Assembly: GCA_902493535.1 (NCBI GenBank)
Contig: CABUQG010000014.1
Span: 1-47,791 of the forward strand
Source: an uncultured Collinsella sp.
GTDB lineage: Bacteria > Actinomycetota > Coriobacteriia > Coriobacteriales > Coriobacteriaceae
Length of the DNA stretch: 47,791 nucleotides
Direction of reading: 5' to 3'
Shown: piece after piece, positions 16,441-23,791 of the stretch
Numbering within the stretch: position 1 is the stretch's first letter
How the letters are laid out: every line of letters starts with the position of its first letter
The notes under the pieces: generated by a model
Told to the model about the DNA's origin: nothing
Seen by the model: the letters and a program-made list of their open reading frames with translations, nothing else
Databases searched by the model: none
Program-made: the position numbers and the translations under genes

Positions 16441-17652
16441 ATGGCGGCATCCAACAATTCAATGCAACTTGAGGGAAAAACGATCCTGCTGGGCATTACC
16501 GGCGGGATCGCCGCCTATAAGTCGTGCAATATCGTGCGCCTGTTGCAAAAGCGCGGCGCGCGCGTGAAGGTCGTTATGAGCGAGCATGCCACCGAGTTTG
16601 TGGGGCCGCTTACCTTCCGTGCGCTTACCAACGAGCCGGTCGCGGTGGGCCTGTTCGACGATCCCTCCGACCCCATCCACCACATTTCGCTTGCGCAGGA
16701 GCCCGATCTGGTGGTCGTGGCGCCCGCGACGGCCAATATCATCGCCAAGATGGCTAACGGCATCGCCGATGACCTTATTTCCACCACGCTGCTGGCAACG
16801 CCGCGACCCATCGTGATCGCGCCGGCCATGAACAATGGCATGTGGAAGGCGCCGGCGACACAGGCCAACATGTCCACGCTGCGCGAGCGCGGTGTCCATG
16901 TGGTGGGACCCGGCAGCGGCTACCTTGCCTGCGGCGACGTGGACACGGGACGTATGAGCGAGCCCGAGGACATCGTCGAGGCTGTCTGCGAGGTGCTCAA
17001 CCCCGCGCCTCAGGACCTGGCAGGTAAGCGCATCGTGATTACCGCCGGCCCCACGCACGAGCCGATCGATCCGGTGCGATTCATTGGCAACCGCTCTTCG
17101 GGCAAGATGGGCATCGCCCTGGCGGGGGAGGCCGCACGCCGCGGTGCCGAAGTCACGCTCGTGTTGGGACCGACATCGCTCGATGTTCCCCGCGGCGTGG
17201 AGTGCGTGCGCGTGCAAACCGCCGCAGAGATGCTCCAGGCGGCCCTGAGCGCCTTCCAGACGGCCGATGCGGCAATTTGTGCGGCCGCCGTCGCCGACTA
17301 CACCCCCGCGGCCCCTGCCGACCATAAGCTCAAAAAGTCCAACGAGCGCTTGGATCGCATCGAGCTTATCGAGACGGTCGATATTTTGGGCGAGCTCTCG
17401 CGCCAAAAGGGCGAACGATACGTGATCGGCTTTGCGGCCGAGACCGATAACGTCCTGGAGTACGCACAGCGCAAGCTCACCCGCAAGGGTTGCGATGCCA
17501 TTATCGCCAACGATGTCTCGCGCGCCGATTCGGGCTTTGGAACCGACACTAACAAGGCCTGGATTGTGAGCACAACGGGCACGCAAGAACTTCCCGTGCT
17601 AACAAAACCCCAGCTCGCAGATACAATTTTGGACTTGCTTCAAAATTTATAA
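16441..17652 (+). CDS. coaBC: Bifunctional phosphopantothenoylcysteine decarboxylase/synthetase
   Basis: A 403-residue fusion that makes 4'-phosphopantetheine for coenzyme A. The N-terminal flavoprotein CoaC half has LLGITGGIAAYKS, the catalytic His in HISLAQEPD, PAMNNGMW and the GSGYLACGD substrate clamp. The C-terminal CoaB half begins near residue 194 with ITAGPTHEPIDPVR, then NRSSGKMG, AAAVADYTP and a KLKK lysine. The ATG at 16441 has AAGGAAG upstream inside the preceding gene. It is the last gene of the plus-strand series; a tRNA-Pro promoter follows immediately. Confidence 0.96.
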   Translation: MAASNNSMQLEGKTILLGITGGIAAYKSCNIVRLLQKRGARVKVVMSEHATEFVGPLTFRALTNEPVAVGLFDDPSDPIHHISLAQEPDLVVVAPATANIIAKMANGIADDLISTTLLATPRPIVIAPAMNNGMWKAPATQANMSTLRERGVHVVGPGSGYLACGDVDTGRMSEPEDIVEAVCEVLNPAPQDLAGKRIVITAGPTHEPIDPVRFIGNRSSGKMGIALAGEAARRGAEVTLVLGPTSLDVPRGVECVRVQTAAEMLQAALSAFQTADAAICAAAVADYTPAAPADHKLKKSNERLDRIELIETVDILGELSRQKGERYVIGFAAETDNVLEYAQRKLTRKGCDAIIANDVSRADSGFGTDTNKAWIVSTTGTQELPVLTKPQLADTILDLLQNL

Positions 17653-17660
17653 AAAAGTTC

Positions 17661-17690
17661 TTGCACAAGTCCAAAGTTTCGGGTTAATAT
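17661..17690 (+). promoter_or_regulatory. Promoter of tRNA-Pro
   Basis: TTGCAC (17661-17666) and TAATAT (17685-17690) are spaced by 18 bases. TATACT at 17688-17693 is an overlapping alternative -10. The region is AT-rich in contrast to its surroundings. The tRNA begins about 40 bases downstream. Confidence 0.6.
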
Positions 17691-17732
17691 ACTCCCTGTT
17701 GCGAGCGAGAGCAGAGCAACAAACAAAAGCTT

Positions 17733-17809
<77 letters not shown>

Positions 17810-17819
17810 GAAGTTTGCA

Positions 17820-17848
17820 GGTCAGGCACTTAGTGCCTGACCTTTTTT
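17820..17848 (+). terminator. Intrinsic terminator after tRNA-Pro
   Basis: A perfect 10-bp stem GGTCAGGCAC/GTGCCTGACC with loop TTA, followed by TTTTTT. Confidence 0.92.
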
Positions 17849-17917
17849 GTTTTAATCACCATGATTATTTTGCTTAAAGTAACAACGTTCCCGATCGATG
17901 TAATCACCGAATCAAAA

Positions 17918-17976
17918 CGTGTACATTAGCCACCAAAATCGACATTTTTCGACATGTTTGGAGGCAGATGTACACG
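17918..17976. repeat. 20-base imperfect inverted repeat (possible hairpin or operator)
   Basis: The outer arms CGTGTACAT (17918-17926) and ATGTACACG (17968-17976) are perfect complements. Inner arms CCACCAAA and TTTGGAGG continue the pairing with one mismatch. In total 17 of 20 positions pair. The 19-base centre holds TCGACAT twice (17939 and 17950). No T-run follows, so it is not a standard terminator. The rest of 17849-18100 shows no gene. Confidence 0.75.
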
Positions 17977-18100
17977 AATGCGAAATCCCCCGCCTAATAG
18001 CGCCCTCCACATGTCTGGACTCTCTATGGCTTGGCTGGATAGACATCGCCGGAACGGGTATAGTATCGAAAGTTTTGTCGTTAACCAGCGGGGGAGTCCT

Positions 18101-18805
18101 GTGGGCATCAAAAAGAAGATCAAAAAGGAGCTTATCGGCACTTCCGATTACCCGTCGAATAAGATCTTTACGATCTCCAATTTCATCACCTTTACGCGCC
18201 TGATCCTCACCCTGGTATTTCTGTACCTGTTTGTGACGGATAACAACCGCGTCATCGCCATCGTTATCTACGCCGTTGCCGCCTCCACCGACTGGATGGA
18301 CGGCCAGATCGCCCGCATGACTAAGACGGTCTCATGGCTCGGCAAGGTCATGGATCCCATTTGCGACCGTGCGCTGCTGTTCACCGGCGTCTTGGGACTA
18401 GTGGTCCGCGGAGAGCTGCCCGTCTGGGTCTGCGTGCTCATTATTGGCCGCGACATCTATCTGGGCATCGGCACGCTTATCGTTCGTCATTATCACCGTC
18501 GCCCCATCGATGTCGTCTTCCCGGGAAAGATTGCCACAGCGCTGCTCATGACTGGTTTCTCGCTCATGCTGCTCGGTTTCCCCGTTATTGACGGCCTGCA
18601 TCTTTTACCTTCATCCCTTACGGCCTTCCCGGGCCTCAACGGAAGCTCGGTGCCCCTCGGCATCTTCTTTGTGTACGGCGGCGTGATCTTCTCCATGCTC
18701 ACGGCTGTCATCTACTCCATTAAGGGCGGAGCGGCCATTAAACAGGCTCTCGCGCATCCCGAGGACGAGGACATCGACTTTCTGAACCCTGAAATCGAAG
18801 ACTGA
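18101..18805 (+). CDS. CDP-alcohol phosphatidyltransferase family protein
   Basis: A 234-residue polytopic membrane enzyme. The full catalytic signature DX2DGX2ARX8GX3DX3D is present, beginning DWMDGQIAR and ending MDPICD. It transfers a phosphatidyl group from CDP-diacylglycerol to an alcohol. A second, more canonical PgsA lies at 39034-39672, so this one may use another acceptor such as inositol phosphate or make cardiolipin. The start is taken as GTG 18101 with GGGGGAG 5 bases upstream; in-frame codons further upstream run through the 17918-17976 repeat. A -10-like TATAGT lies at 18059. FHA and MerR genes follow. Confidence 0.85.
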   Translation: MGIKKKIKKELIGTSDYPSNKIFTISNFITFTRLILTLVFLYLFVTDNNRVIAIVIYAVAASTDWMDGQIARMTKTVSWLGKVMDPICDRALLFTGVLGLVVRGELPVWVCVLIIGRDIYLGIGTLIVRHYHRRPIDVVFPGKIATALLMTGFSLMLLGFPVIDGLHLLPSSLTAFPGLNGSSVPLGIFFVYGGVIFSMLTAVIYSIKGGAAIKQALAHPEDEDIDFLNPEIED

Positions 18806-18871
18806 TTCGTTGGGGTATGATTACGTACGGTTCATTATTTGCGGCAGGTCCGCGATAAGTTAGGGGTTATC

Positions 18872-19306
18872 ATGGACAACATGGTTAACAATATGCCTCA
18901 GAATGATAAGACCGCGGACGCTACCTGCGTATTCCGCGTTCCTTCAAGCGACGTCACCGTTCCCGACCTCATGGCCAACGTGCGCATCACCGCCCCCGTT
19001 CTGTCCATCGTCAAGGGTCCGCAGACTGGTGCCGCTTTTGAACTCGAGGACGACGTGACCACCATCGGCCGCGATCCTGCGAACGGCATCTTCCTCAATG
19101 ACATGACCGTTTCGCGCAGCCACGCGCGCATTATTCGCGAGGGCCTCGGCGCTCGCATCGAGGACTTGGGCTCGCTCAATGGCACCTGGGTCGACGGTGC
19201 CATCGTCAATGCAGCCCCGCTGCACGACGGTTCTTCCGTCCAGATCGGTACGTTTACGCTCATCTACCACGAGAGCACGCCGGAGCGCATCGAAACCGGT
19301 GAGTAG
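18872..19306 (+). CDS. garA: FHA domain protein of the GarA/OdhI type
   Basis: A 144-residue protein with one forkhead-associated domain (residues about 42-132). Its phosphothreonine-binding residues are all visible: R67 in TIGRDP, S81 and H84 in SRSHARI, N103 in SLNGTWVDG. The N-terminal tail holds DATCVF (T18), which aligns with the ETTSVF phosphorylation motif of mycobacterial GarA and corynebacterial OdhI. Those proteins switch 2-oxoglutarate metabolism when phosphorylated by Ser/Thr kinases. The first of the two threonines is Ala here. The next gene is a MerR regulator, as garA is followed by Rv1828 in Mycobacterium tuberculosis. The ATG at 18872 has AGGGG upstream. The GarA assignment is inference from motif plus context. 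Confidence 0.8.
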   Translation: MDNMVNNMPQNDKTADATCVFRVPSSDVTVPDLMANVRITAPVLSIVKGPQTGAAFELEDDVTTIGRDPANGIFLNDMTVSRSHARIIREGLGARIEDLGSLNGTWVDGAIVNAAPLHDGSSVQIGTFTLIYHESTPERIETGE

Positions 19307-19309
19307 GGC

Positions 19310-20188
19310 ATGGCCGAACGCAACTATCTGAGTATCGGCCAAGTCGTCAACCTACTTCGAGGCGCATACCCCGATCTTTCGAACTCAAAAATTAGATTTC
19401 TAGAGGATGAGGGGCTCATTACCCCTCATCGTACGCCAAAGGGATACCGTCAGTACTCCAAGGAGGACGTTGATCGCCTGGAGGTCATTCTGCACCTGCA
19501 GAAGACCCGCTATATGCCACTCAACGTGATTAAGCAGCGCTTGGAAAACGCCACGGACCTGTCAACGCTCGCCTACGAGGTGGGCTTGCTGTCCGATGTT
19601 CCGCTCAAGACGGAGCCCAAGGAGACTAAGCAAAAGCTGCATCCCATCGAGACCATTCCCGATATGCTGGGCGTCGAGATTTCGTTTATCCGCTCGCTCG
19701 CCGAAAACGACCTCATTCGCATCATCAAAAGCCCGCAGAACCGCGAGCTCGTCGATGGTCGCGATTTTCCGATCATCCGTTACTGCTCCGAGCTGTCACG
19801 CTTCCATATCGAGCCGCGCAACCTGCGTCAGTACGTGTCTTCCGCCAACCGCGAGTCCTCCATGTTTGAGCAGGTGCTCGTGAGCATGCTCGGAATGGAT
19901 ACCTCCGATGACGAGCGCGACGCCAAGCTCGAACGTGCGTTTAAGAAGCTTCACGACCTAACGGAAGGTGTGCACACCGCACTGCTCAAGAACCGCGTTT
20001 TTGAGTCGCTCAACGCCGTGGTCGAGGACGCCGACATCGATGCACTCGATGAGGAAATCACTCGTTCCGAGTCCACCAAGGCCAAAAACGAAGAGATAGC
20101 TGCGCCGGCTCCACACGAGGATTCTCTCGTAAAGCCGCTCAAGGTTGTCGCCCCTTCGCACTCCGGAACCGCCACCGCGGGCAAATAA
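19310..20188 (+). CDS. MerR family transcriptional regulator (Rv1828-like)
   Basis: A 292-residue regulator. The N-terminal MerR winged helix runs from YLSIGQVVNLL through IRFLEDEGLI and GYRQYSKEDVDRL (residues about 6-55). A linker is followed by a second helical region (IRSLAENDLIRI, about 120-200). A low-complexity acidic tail ends the protein. No cysteine cluster for metal sensing is visible. It lies 3 bases after the FHA gene and is almost certainly co-transcribed with it. Regulation by phosphorylated partners is unknown. Confidence 0.88.
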   Translation: MAERNYLSIGQVVNLLRGAYPDLSNSKIRFLEDEGLITPHRTPKGYRQYSKEDVDRLEVILHLQKTRYMPLNVIKQRLENATDLSTLAYEVGLLSDVPLKTEPKETKQKLHPIETIPDMLGVEISFIRSLAENDLIRIIKSPQNRELVDGRDFPIIRYCSELSRFHIEPRNLRQYVSSANRESSMFEQVLVSMLGMDTSDDERDAKLERAFKKLHDLTEGVHTALLKNRVFESLNAVVEDADIDALDEEITRSESTKAKNEEIAAPAPHEDSLVKPLKVVAPSHSGTATAGK

Positions 20189-20228
20189 CAGCTGCTGTAA
20201 TTTCGGCAACCCATTGAAAGGTCATGCA

Positions 20229-20759
20229 ATGTACGACTTCGAATCTCAAATCGTCGATATCCCCGACTATCCCGAGCCCGGAGTCATCTTTAAGGACGTC
20301 ACGCCGCTCTTTGGCAATCCCGAGGCGCTCAAAGCCATGACCGATGCCCTCGCCGAGCACTTTGCCGGCATGGGAATCACCAAGGTCGTGGGTCCCGAGG
20401 CTCGCGGCTTTATGGTTGGCGTACCGGTGGCTGTAGCCCTTGGCGCTGGCTTTGTTCCTGCACGTAAACCGGGCAAGCTGCCGCGTGAGACCGTAAGCCA
20501 GAGCTACGAGCTCGAGTACGGCACCGATTCAATTGAGATCCATGCCGACGCTATCAGCTCTAAAGATACCGTGTTGATTCTGGACGACTTGGTCGCGACG
20601 GGCGGAACCGTCGAGGCAACAGGTAAACTGGTGCGAGATATGGGCGCAAAGCTTGTCGGTTACGGTTGTATCCTTGAGCTTGCGTTTCTCAACCCGCGCG
20701 AGAAGCTCACGCCGTCTAATGACGATGTGGAGCTCTTTAGCCTGGTGACGGTGGACTAG
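20229..20759 (+). CDS. apt: Adenine phosphoribosyltransferase
   Basis: A 176-residue purine-salvage enzyme that makes AMP from adenine and PRPP. IPDYPEPGVIFKDVTPLF near the start is the Apt signature. GPEARGFMVGVPVA, RKPGKLP and the PRPP-binding loop VLILDDLVATGGT complete it. The ATG at 20229, after GAAAGGTC, gives the normal family length. The gene follows the MerR regulator by 40 bases. Confidence 0.96.
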   Translation: MYDFESQIVDIPDYPEPGVIFKDVTPLFGNPEALKAMTDALAEHFAGMGITKVVGPEARGFMVGVPVAVALGAGFVPARKPGKLPRETVSQSYELEYGTDSIEIHADAISSKDTVLILDDLVATGGTVEATGKLVRDMGAKLVGYGCILELAFLNPREKLTPSNDDVELFSLVTVD

Positions 20760-20791
20760 CCGTTACCCTTAGTTACTGGAAAGGAAGCTAC

Positions 20792-21919
20792 ATGCGCACA
20801 GCAAACACGCACAAAAACATGGCACGCTGCGCTGCTACGGCAACCCTCGCTTGTGTTTTGGGCTTGGGCCTCGCGGCTCCTGCCTACGCCGATACCGCAT
20901 CCGACCTTGCCGCTGCTCGTACTAAGCTCGAGCAGATCGGTACCCAAACTCAGCAGATTTACGATGAGCTCGCCACGCAGACGCAGGCGCTCGATCAGAC
21001 TGCCGGCGAGATCACGCAAAAGCAGCAGGAGATCGCCGATGGTCAGGCCAAACTCTCGACCTATGTCGCCGGCGAGTACAAAACCGGCGGTCTGAGCCTG
21101 CTTCAGGTTCTGACGGGTGTCGATGATCTGAGCGATATGCTCAACCGTTTGTTCTACTACGGCAAAGTTTCCGATAAGCAAGCTCAGACCATTCAAGAGG
21201 TCAAAGAGCTTAAGCAGCAGCTCACCGATAAGCAGGCCGAGCAGGAGAAGAACGTCGCCACCACGCAAAAGAAGGTTGACGAGCTTAACGCCCAGCAGGC
21301 TGAAGCCCAGAACGTCGTAAACTCCCTGGATTCGCAGCTGCAAGCCGAGCTTGCCGCAGAGGCCGAGGCCAACGCCGCGCTGCAGGCCGGCATCAACGCC
21401 AGCACCGCCGAGAAGGCCACGGTGAGCAACGAGACTGCCGGTACGACCGAGAAGACCAACAACGGTGGCCAGACCAGCAATAACAACAACCAGGGCGGCA
21501 ACACTCCGGCTCCTACGCCGGCACCTGCTCCGACGCCGCAGCCCTCCACACCTGCTCCGGCTCCGACGCCTTCTGCTCCGAGCCAGTCCGTCGACGGCGG
21601 TTCTGTTGTATCGCGTGCATACAGTAAGCTTGGTTGCGCTTATTCCTGGGGCGGAATTGGCCCGAACAGCTTCGACTGCTCTGGTTTTGTTAGCTATTGC
21701 CTCACTGGTCGCTATTGCCGCCTGGGCACCACGGGCACCTTTATGGGCTGGACGCGTGTGTCCGATCCGCAGCCCGGTGACGTTGTGGTCAACTCGTACC
21801 ACACCGGCATTTACATCGGTGGTGGTCAGATGATTCATGCTTCCGACTACAACACGGGTGTTATCATCAGCTCCGTTGCCGCCGGCATGAACAATAACTA
21901 CATCTTCGTGCGTTACTAA
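20792..21919 (+). CDS. Secreted NlpC/P60 (C40) peptidoglycan hydrolase with coiled coil
   Basis: A 375-residue exported protein. A signal peptide ends at APAYA-DT (about residue 33). Residues about 36-200 form a coiled coil rich in Gln, Lys and Glu. A Thr/Asn/Pro linker (about 215-268, PAPTPAPAPT type) may span the wall. The C-terminal NlpC/P60 domain has catalytic C296 in FDCSGFV and H337 in YHTGIYIGGG, with H349 as a possible third residue. Such proteins cut peptide stems, often at daughter-cell separation, like RipA or CwlO. Ribosome site GGAAAGGAAG. A hairpin terminator follows. Confidence 0.93.
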   Translation: MRTANTHKNMARCAATATLACVLGLGLAAPAYADTASDLAAARTKLEQIGTQTQQIYDELATQTQALDQTAGEITQKQQEIADGQAKLSTYVAGEYKTGGLSLLQVLTGVDDLSDMLNRLFYYGKVSDKQAQTIQEVKELKQQLTDKQAEQEKNVATTQKKVDELNAQQAEAQNVVNSLDSQLQAELAAEAEANAALQAGINASTAEKATVSNETAGTTEKTNNGGQTSNNNNQGGNTPAPTPAPAPTPQPSTPAPAPTPSAPSQSVDGGSVVSRAYSKLGCAYSWGGIGPNSFDCSGFVSYCLTGRYCRLGTTGTFMGWTRVSDPQPGDVVVNSYHTGIYIGGGQMIHASDYNTGVIISSVAAGMNNNYIFVRY

Positions 21920-21942
21920 GTATTCAGATAATGCAAACGGAT

Positions 21943-21981
21943 ATGGACCTCGTGGCTTTGAGTCATGGGGTCCATTCTTTT
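21943..21981 (+). terminator. Terminator after the NlpC/P60 gene
   Basis: The stem ATGGACCTC (21943-21951) pairs with GGGGTCCAT (21967-21975; one T-G wobble) and is followed by TCTTTTA. Confidence 0.7.
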
Positions 21982-21993
21982 ACCTTTCGTGCA

Positions 21994-22028
21994 GGCCGCT
22001 ATCTAGTTTTGAATACTAGATAGCGGCC
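21994..22028. promoter_or_regulatory. 14-bp perfect palindrome upstream of degV (operator candidate 1)
   Basis: GGCCGCTATCTAGT (21994-22007) and ACTAGATAGCGGCC (22015-22028) are exact complements around TTTGAAT. The inner part, arms TATCTAGT and ACTAGATA, recurs almost exactly at 23675-23699 before the DUF1836 regulator. Its centre lies about 50 bases upstream of the expected degV transcription start. A terminator role is unlikely because no T-run follows. Confidence 0.7.
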
Positions 22029-22048
22029 CAATCGGTCTGCAAGATGGC

Positions 22049-22054
22049 TATAAT
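22049..22054 (+). promoter_or_regulatory. -10 box of the degV promoter
   Basis: TATAAT matches consensus exactly. At the expected 17-base distance the -35 position (22026-22031, GCCCAA) is poor and abuts the palindrome, so the promoter may depend on a bound regulator. Confidence 0.6.
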
Positions 22055-22083
22055 TGAATGGGAACAATTAGAAAGGACCCTCT

Positions 22084-22950
22084 ATGAGCTGGGCACTTAT
22101 CTCCGATTCAAGCTGCAACCTCCGCGATTGGCAACCGACCGCGCCCCATACCACCTTTGCATTTGCGCCCCTCAAAATTCGAGTGGGGGAGCGTGAATTC
22201 GTCGATGACCTTTCGCTCGATGTTCATGAGCTCAACTGCGCTGTTCAGGCGGAGACGAACGCCTCTTCGAGCGCTTGTCCCAGTGTAGGGGAGTGGGCCG
22301 AGCTCTTCAAATTGGCAGACAAGACCATCTGCATGCCGATCTCTGAGGGCGTGTCAGGCAGCTACAATGCGGCAGCCACGGCTCGCGATATGGTTCTTGC
22401 CGAGGAGCCCGACCGGCAGATTCATCTAGTCAATTCACGCGCAGCTGGCGGCAAAATGGACCTCATTTTCTTGCTGTTCGACCGCTATCTTGCAGACAAT
22501 CCGAATGTCTCATTCGAGGATGCTTGCGCATACTTCGATAGCCTTGAACAGAACAGCAAAATCCTCTTCAGTTTGTGCAATTACGAAAACCTCGCCAAAG
22601 CCGGACGTATCCCTAAGGCAGCCGGCGTCATTGCCAACAAGCTCAATATCCGCATTTTGGGCACGGCGAGTGAGGCCGGTAAAATCGAACTCGTGGGGCA
22701 CACGCGTGGCGAAAAGAAGATGCTCAACAAGATCATCGACACTATGGAAGCCGAGGGCTTTACGGGCGGTGAGGTCATCATCGATCACGTTGAGAACGAA
22801 GCTGGAGCCCAGGCGCTTACTGACCGCATAGTCGAGCATTGGCCCGGCTCCAAGACCATCATCATGCCCTGCAATGGCCTGGATTCCTATTACGCCGAGA
22901 TGCACGGCCTCATCATCGGCTACGGCATGGGCGTAGCTTCGGGCCAATAA
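22084..22950 (+). CDS. DegV family fatty-acid-binding protein
   Basis: A 288-residue DegV protein. The family binds a single fatty acid, and some members (FakB) present it to the kinase FakA. N-terminal WALISDSSCNL matches the DSS start. The loop ISEGVSGSYNAA carries the SGS residues that hold the carboxylate. The C-terminal domain has GRIPKAAGVIANKLNIR. No FakA (DAK2) gene lies in the window. Ribosome site AAAGGA. The neighbouring DUF1836 regulator faces it and shares its upstream palindrome, suggesting that the pair is co-regulated. Confidence 0.9.
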   Translation: MSWALISDSSCNLRDWQPTAPHTTFAFAPLKIRVGEREFVDDLSLDVHELNCAVQAETNASSSACPSVGEWAELFKLADKTICMPISEGVSGSYNAAATARDMVLAEEPDRQIHLVNSRAAGGKMDLIFLLFDRYLADNPNVSFEDACAYFDSLEQNSKILFSLCNYENLAKAGRIPKAAGVIANKLNIRILGTASEAGKIELVGHTRGEKKMLNKIIDTMEAEGFTGGEVIIDHVENEAGAQALTDRIVEHWPGSKTIIMPCNGLDSYYAEMHGLIIGYGMGVASGQ

Positions 22951-22970
22951 AGTCAAACCAAGCAAAAAAT

Positions 22971-23018
22971 ACGGGCGGGACAAAGCGACAGATGACTCTT
23001 TGTCCCGCCCGTTTTATA
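22971..23018. terminator. Bidirectional terminator between degV and the DUF1836 gene
   Basis: A perfect 15-bp stem (22971-22985 with 22998-23012) and a 12-base loop. On the plus strand TTTTAT follows; on the minus strand TATTTTTT follows. It serves both convergent genes. Confidence 0.92.
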
Positions 23019-23024
23019 CGTCGG

Positions 23025-23636
23025 CTAGCTATTAAACCCGTTGAACTTGAGATAGCTCATCAGGTACGCCTTCGAAACAAAGGACGATACGGCACTGCGC
23101 ACAAGCAGCGACTCACGCGTTACCTGATGCGCCGTATCGGGAACCGGCGTCTGCTCGACAGAAAACGCCGAACGAATCGATGCCTCGAGCTGATCGACCA
23201 CATAGTCGAAGGCCGTCGGGGCATCGTAGCTCAAACGCTGAATGTTAAAGAGCGCCTGCACCGCAGCAATAGGTAGCACCTGCTTAAAGATGCAGATAGC
23301 GATCAGGCGGGCAATCTGCTCGCGACCATACTGCTTTTTGACCGGAGCAGGCACCAGGCCGACCTTCACGTAGTTATTGATCATCGATGGCGTAATGACA
23401 GGCTGCTCAACGCAAATAGACAGCGGCTCCATCCACAGCGCAACATACTCAATGACCTGGTCGCGGTAGAGCGTCACATTGGGCAACTGGTCATAGCGCG
23501 GCAGACTCAACGTATTGAGTTTACGCACGATATCGGACTGAATAAATGCATCGGGCAGCACAGTGGGCTGAATATCCTCAGGCTTAATGCTGACCGACGA
23601 ATCGGACATCGGGATAACGCGTTTGGCGTGGTTCAT
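23025..23636 (-). CDS. DUF1836 family putative transcriptional regulator
   Basis: A 203-residue protein of the DUF1836 family. A helix-turn-helix-like region resembling MerR lies in ITPSMINNYVKVGLV and KKQYGREQIARLI (residues about 82-118). Helical dimerisation-like segments follow. The ATG at 23636 has GGAGGA upstream. Its own promoter region contains the palindrome 23675-23699 over the -35 position, which fits autoregulation, and the same palindrome stands before degV. The DNA target and signal are not known to me. DegV suggests a link to fatty acids. Confidence 0.82.
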   Translation of the reverse strand: MNHAKRVIPMSDSSVSIKPEDIQPTVLPDAFIQSDIVRKLNTLSLPRYDQLPNVTLYRDQVIEYVALWMEPLSICVEQPVITPSMINNYVKVGLVPAPVKKQYGREQIARLIAICIFKQVLPIAAVQALFNIQRLSYDAPTAFDYVVDQLEASIRSAFSVEQTPVPDTAHQVTRESLLVRSAVSSFVSKAYLMSYLKFNGFNS

Positions 23637-23674
23637 AAGGATCCTCCGTTCATTAGCTATATTGTATTCTAGGT

Positions 23675-23699
23675 TATCTAGTTTTGCATACTATATAGC
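23675..23699. promoter_or_regulatory. Operator candidate 2 upstream of the DUF1836 gene
   Basis: The arms TATCTAGT (23675-23682) and ACTATATA (23690-23697) surround TTTGCAT; 7 of 8 arm positions pair. Over 25 bases it is identical to the degV site at all but 2 positions. On the minus strand a -10 box TACAAT lies at 23661-23666. The matching -35 (ATGCAA, 17-base spacing) falls inside this palindrome. Confidence 0.7.
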
Positions 23700-23708
23700 A
23701 GGAAAGTA

Positions 23709-23750
23709 AAAGTGGTTGGACAGCACATTGATGCACCGTCCAACCACTTT
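23709..23750 (-). terminator. Terminator after trxB
   Basis: A perfect 13-bp stem AAAGTGGTTGGAC (23709-23721) with GTCCAACCACTTT (23738-23750). On the minus strand TTTTACTTT follows directly, placing it 40 bases after the trxB stop. Confidence 0.85.
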
Positions 23751-23791
23751 GTTTTAAAGATAGCAACTTTACATAAGATATATTATCGTAC

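Noticed and set aside
17849..18100. Riboswitch or T-box before the phosphatidyltransferase gene
   Set aside because: Apart from the inverted repeat no specifier loop, antiterminator or known aptamer core is visible.
21994..22028. Palindrome as a second terminator of the NlpC/P60 gene
   Set aside because: A T-tailed hairpin already lies at 21943-21981, this one has no T-run, and its core recurs before another gene's promoter.
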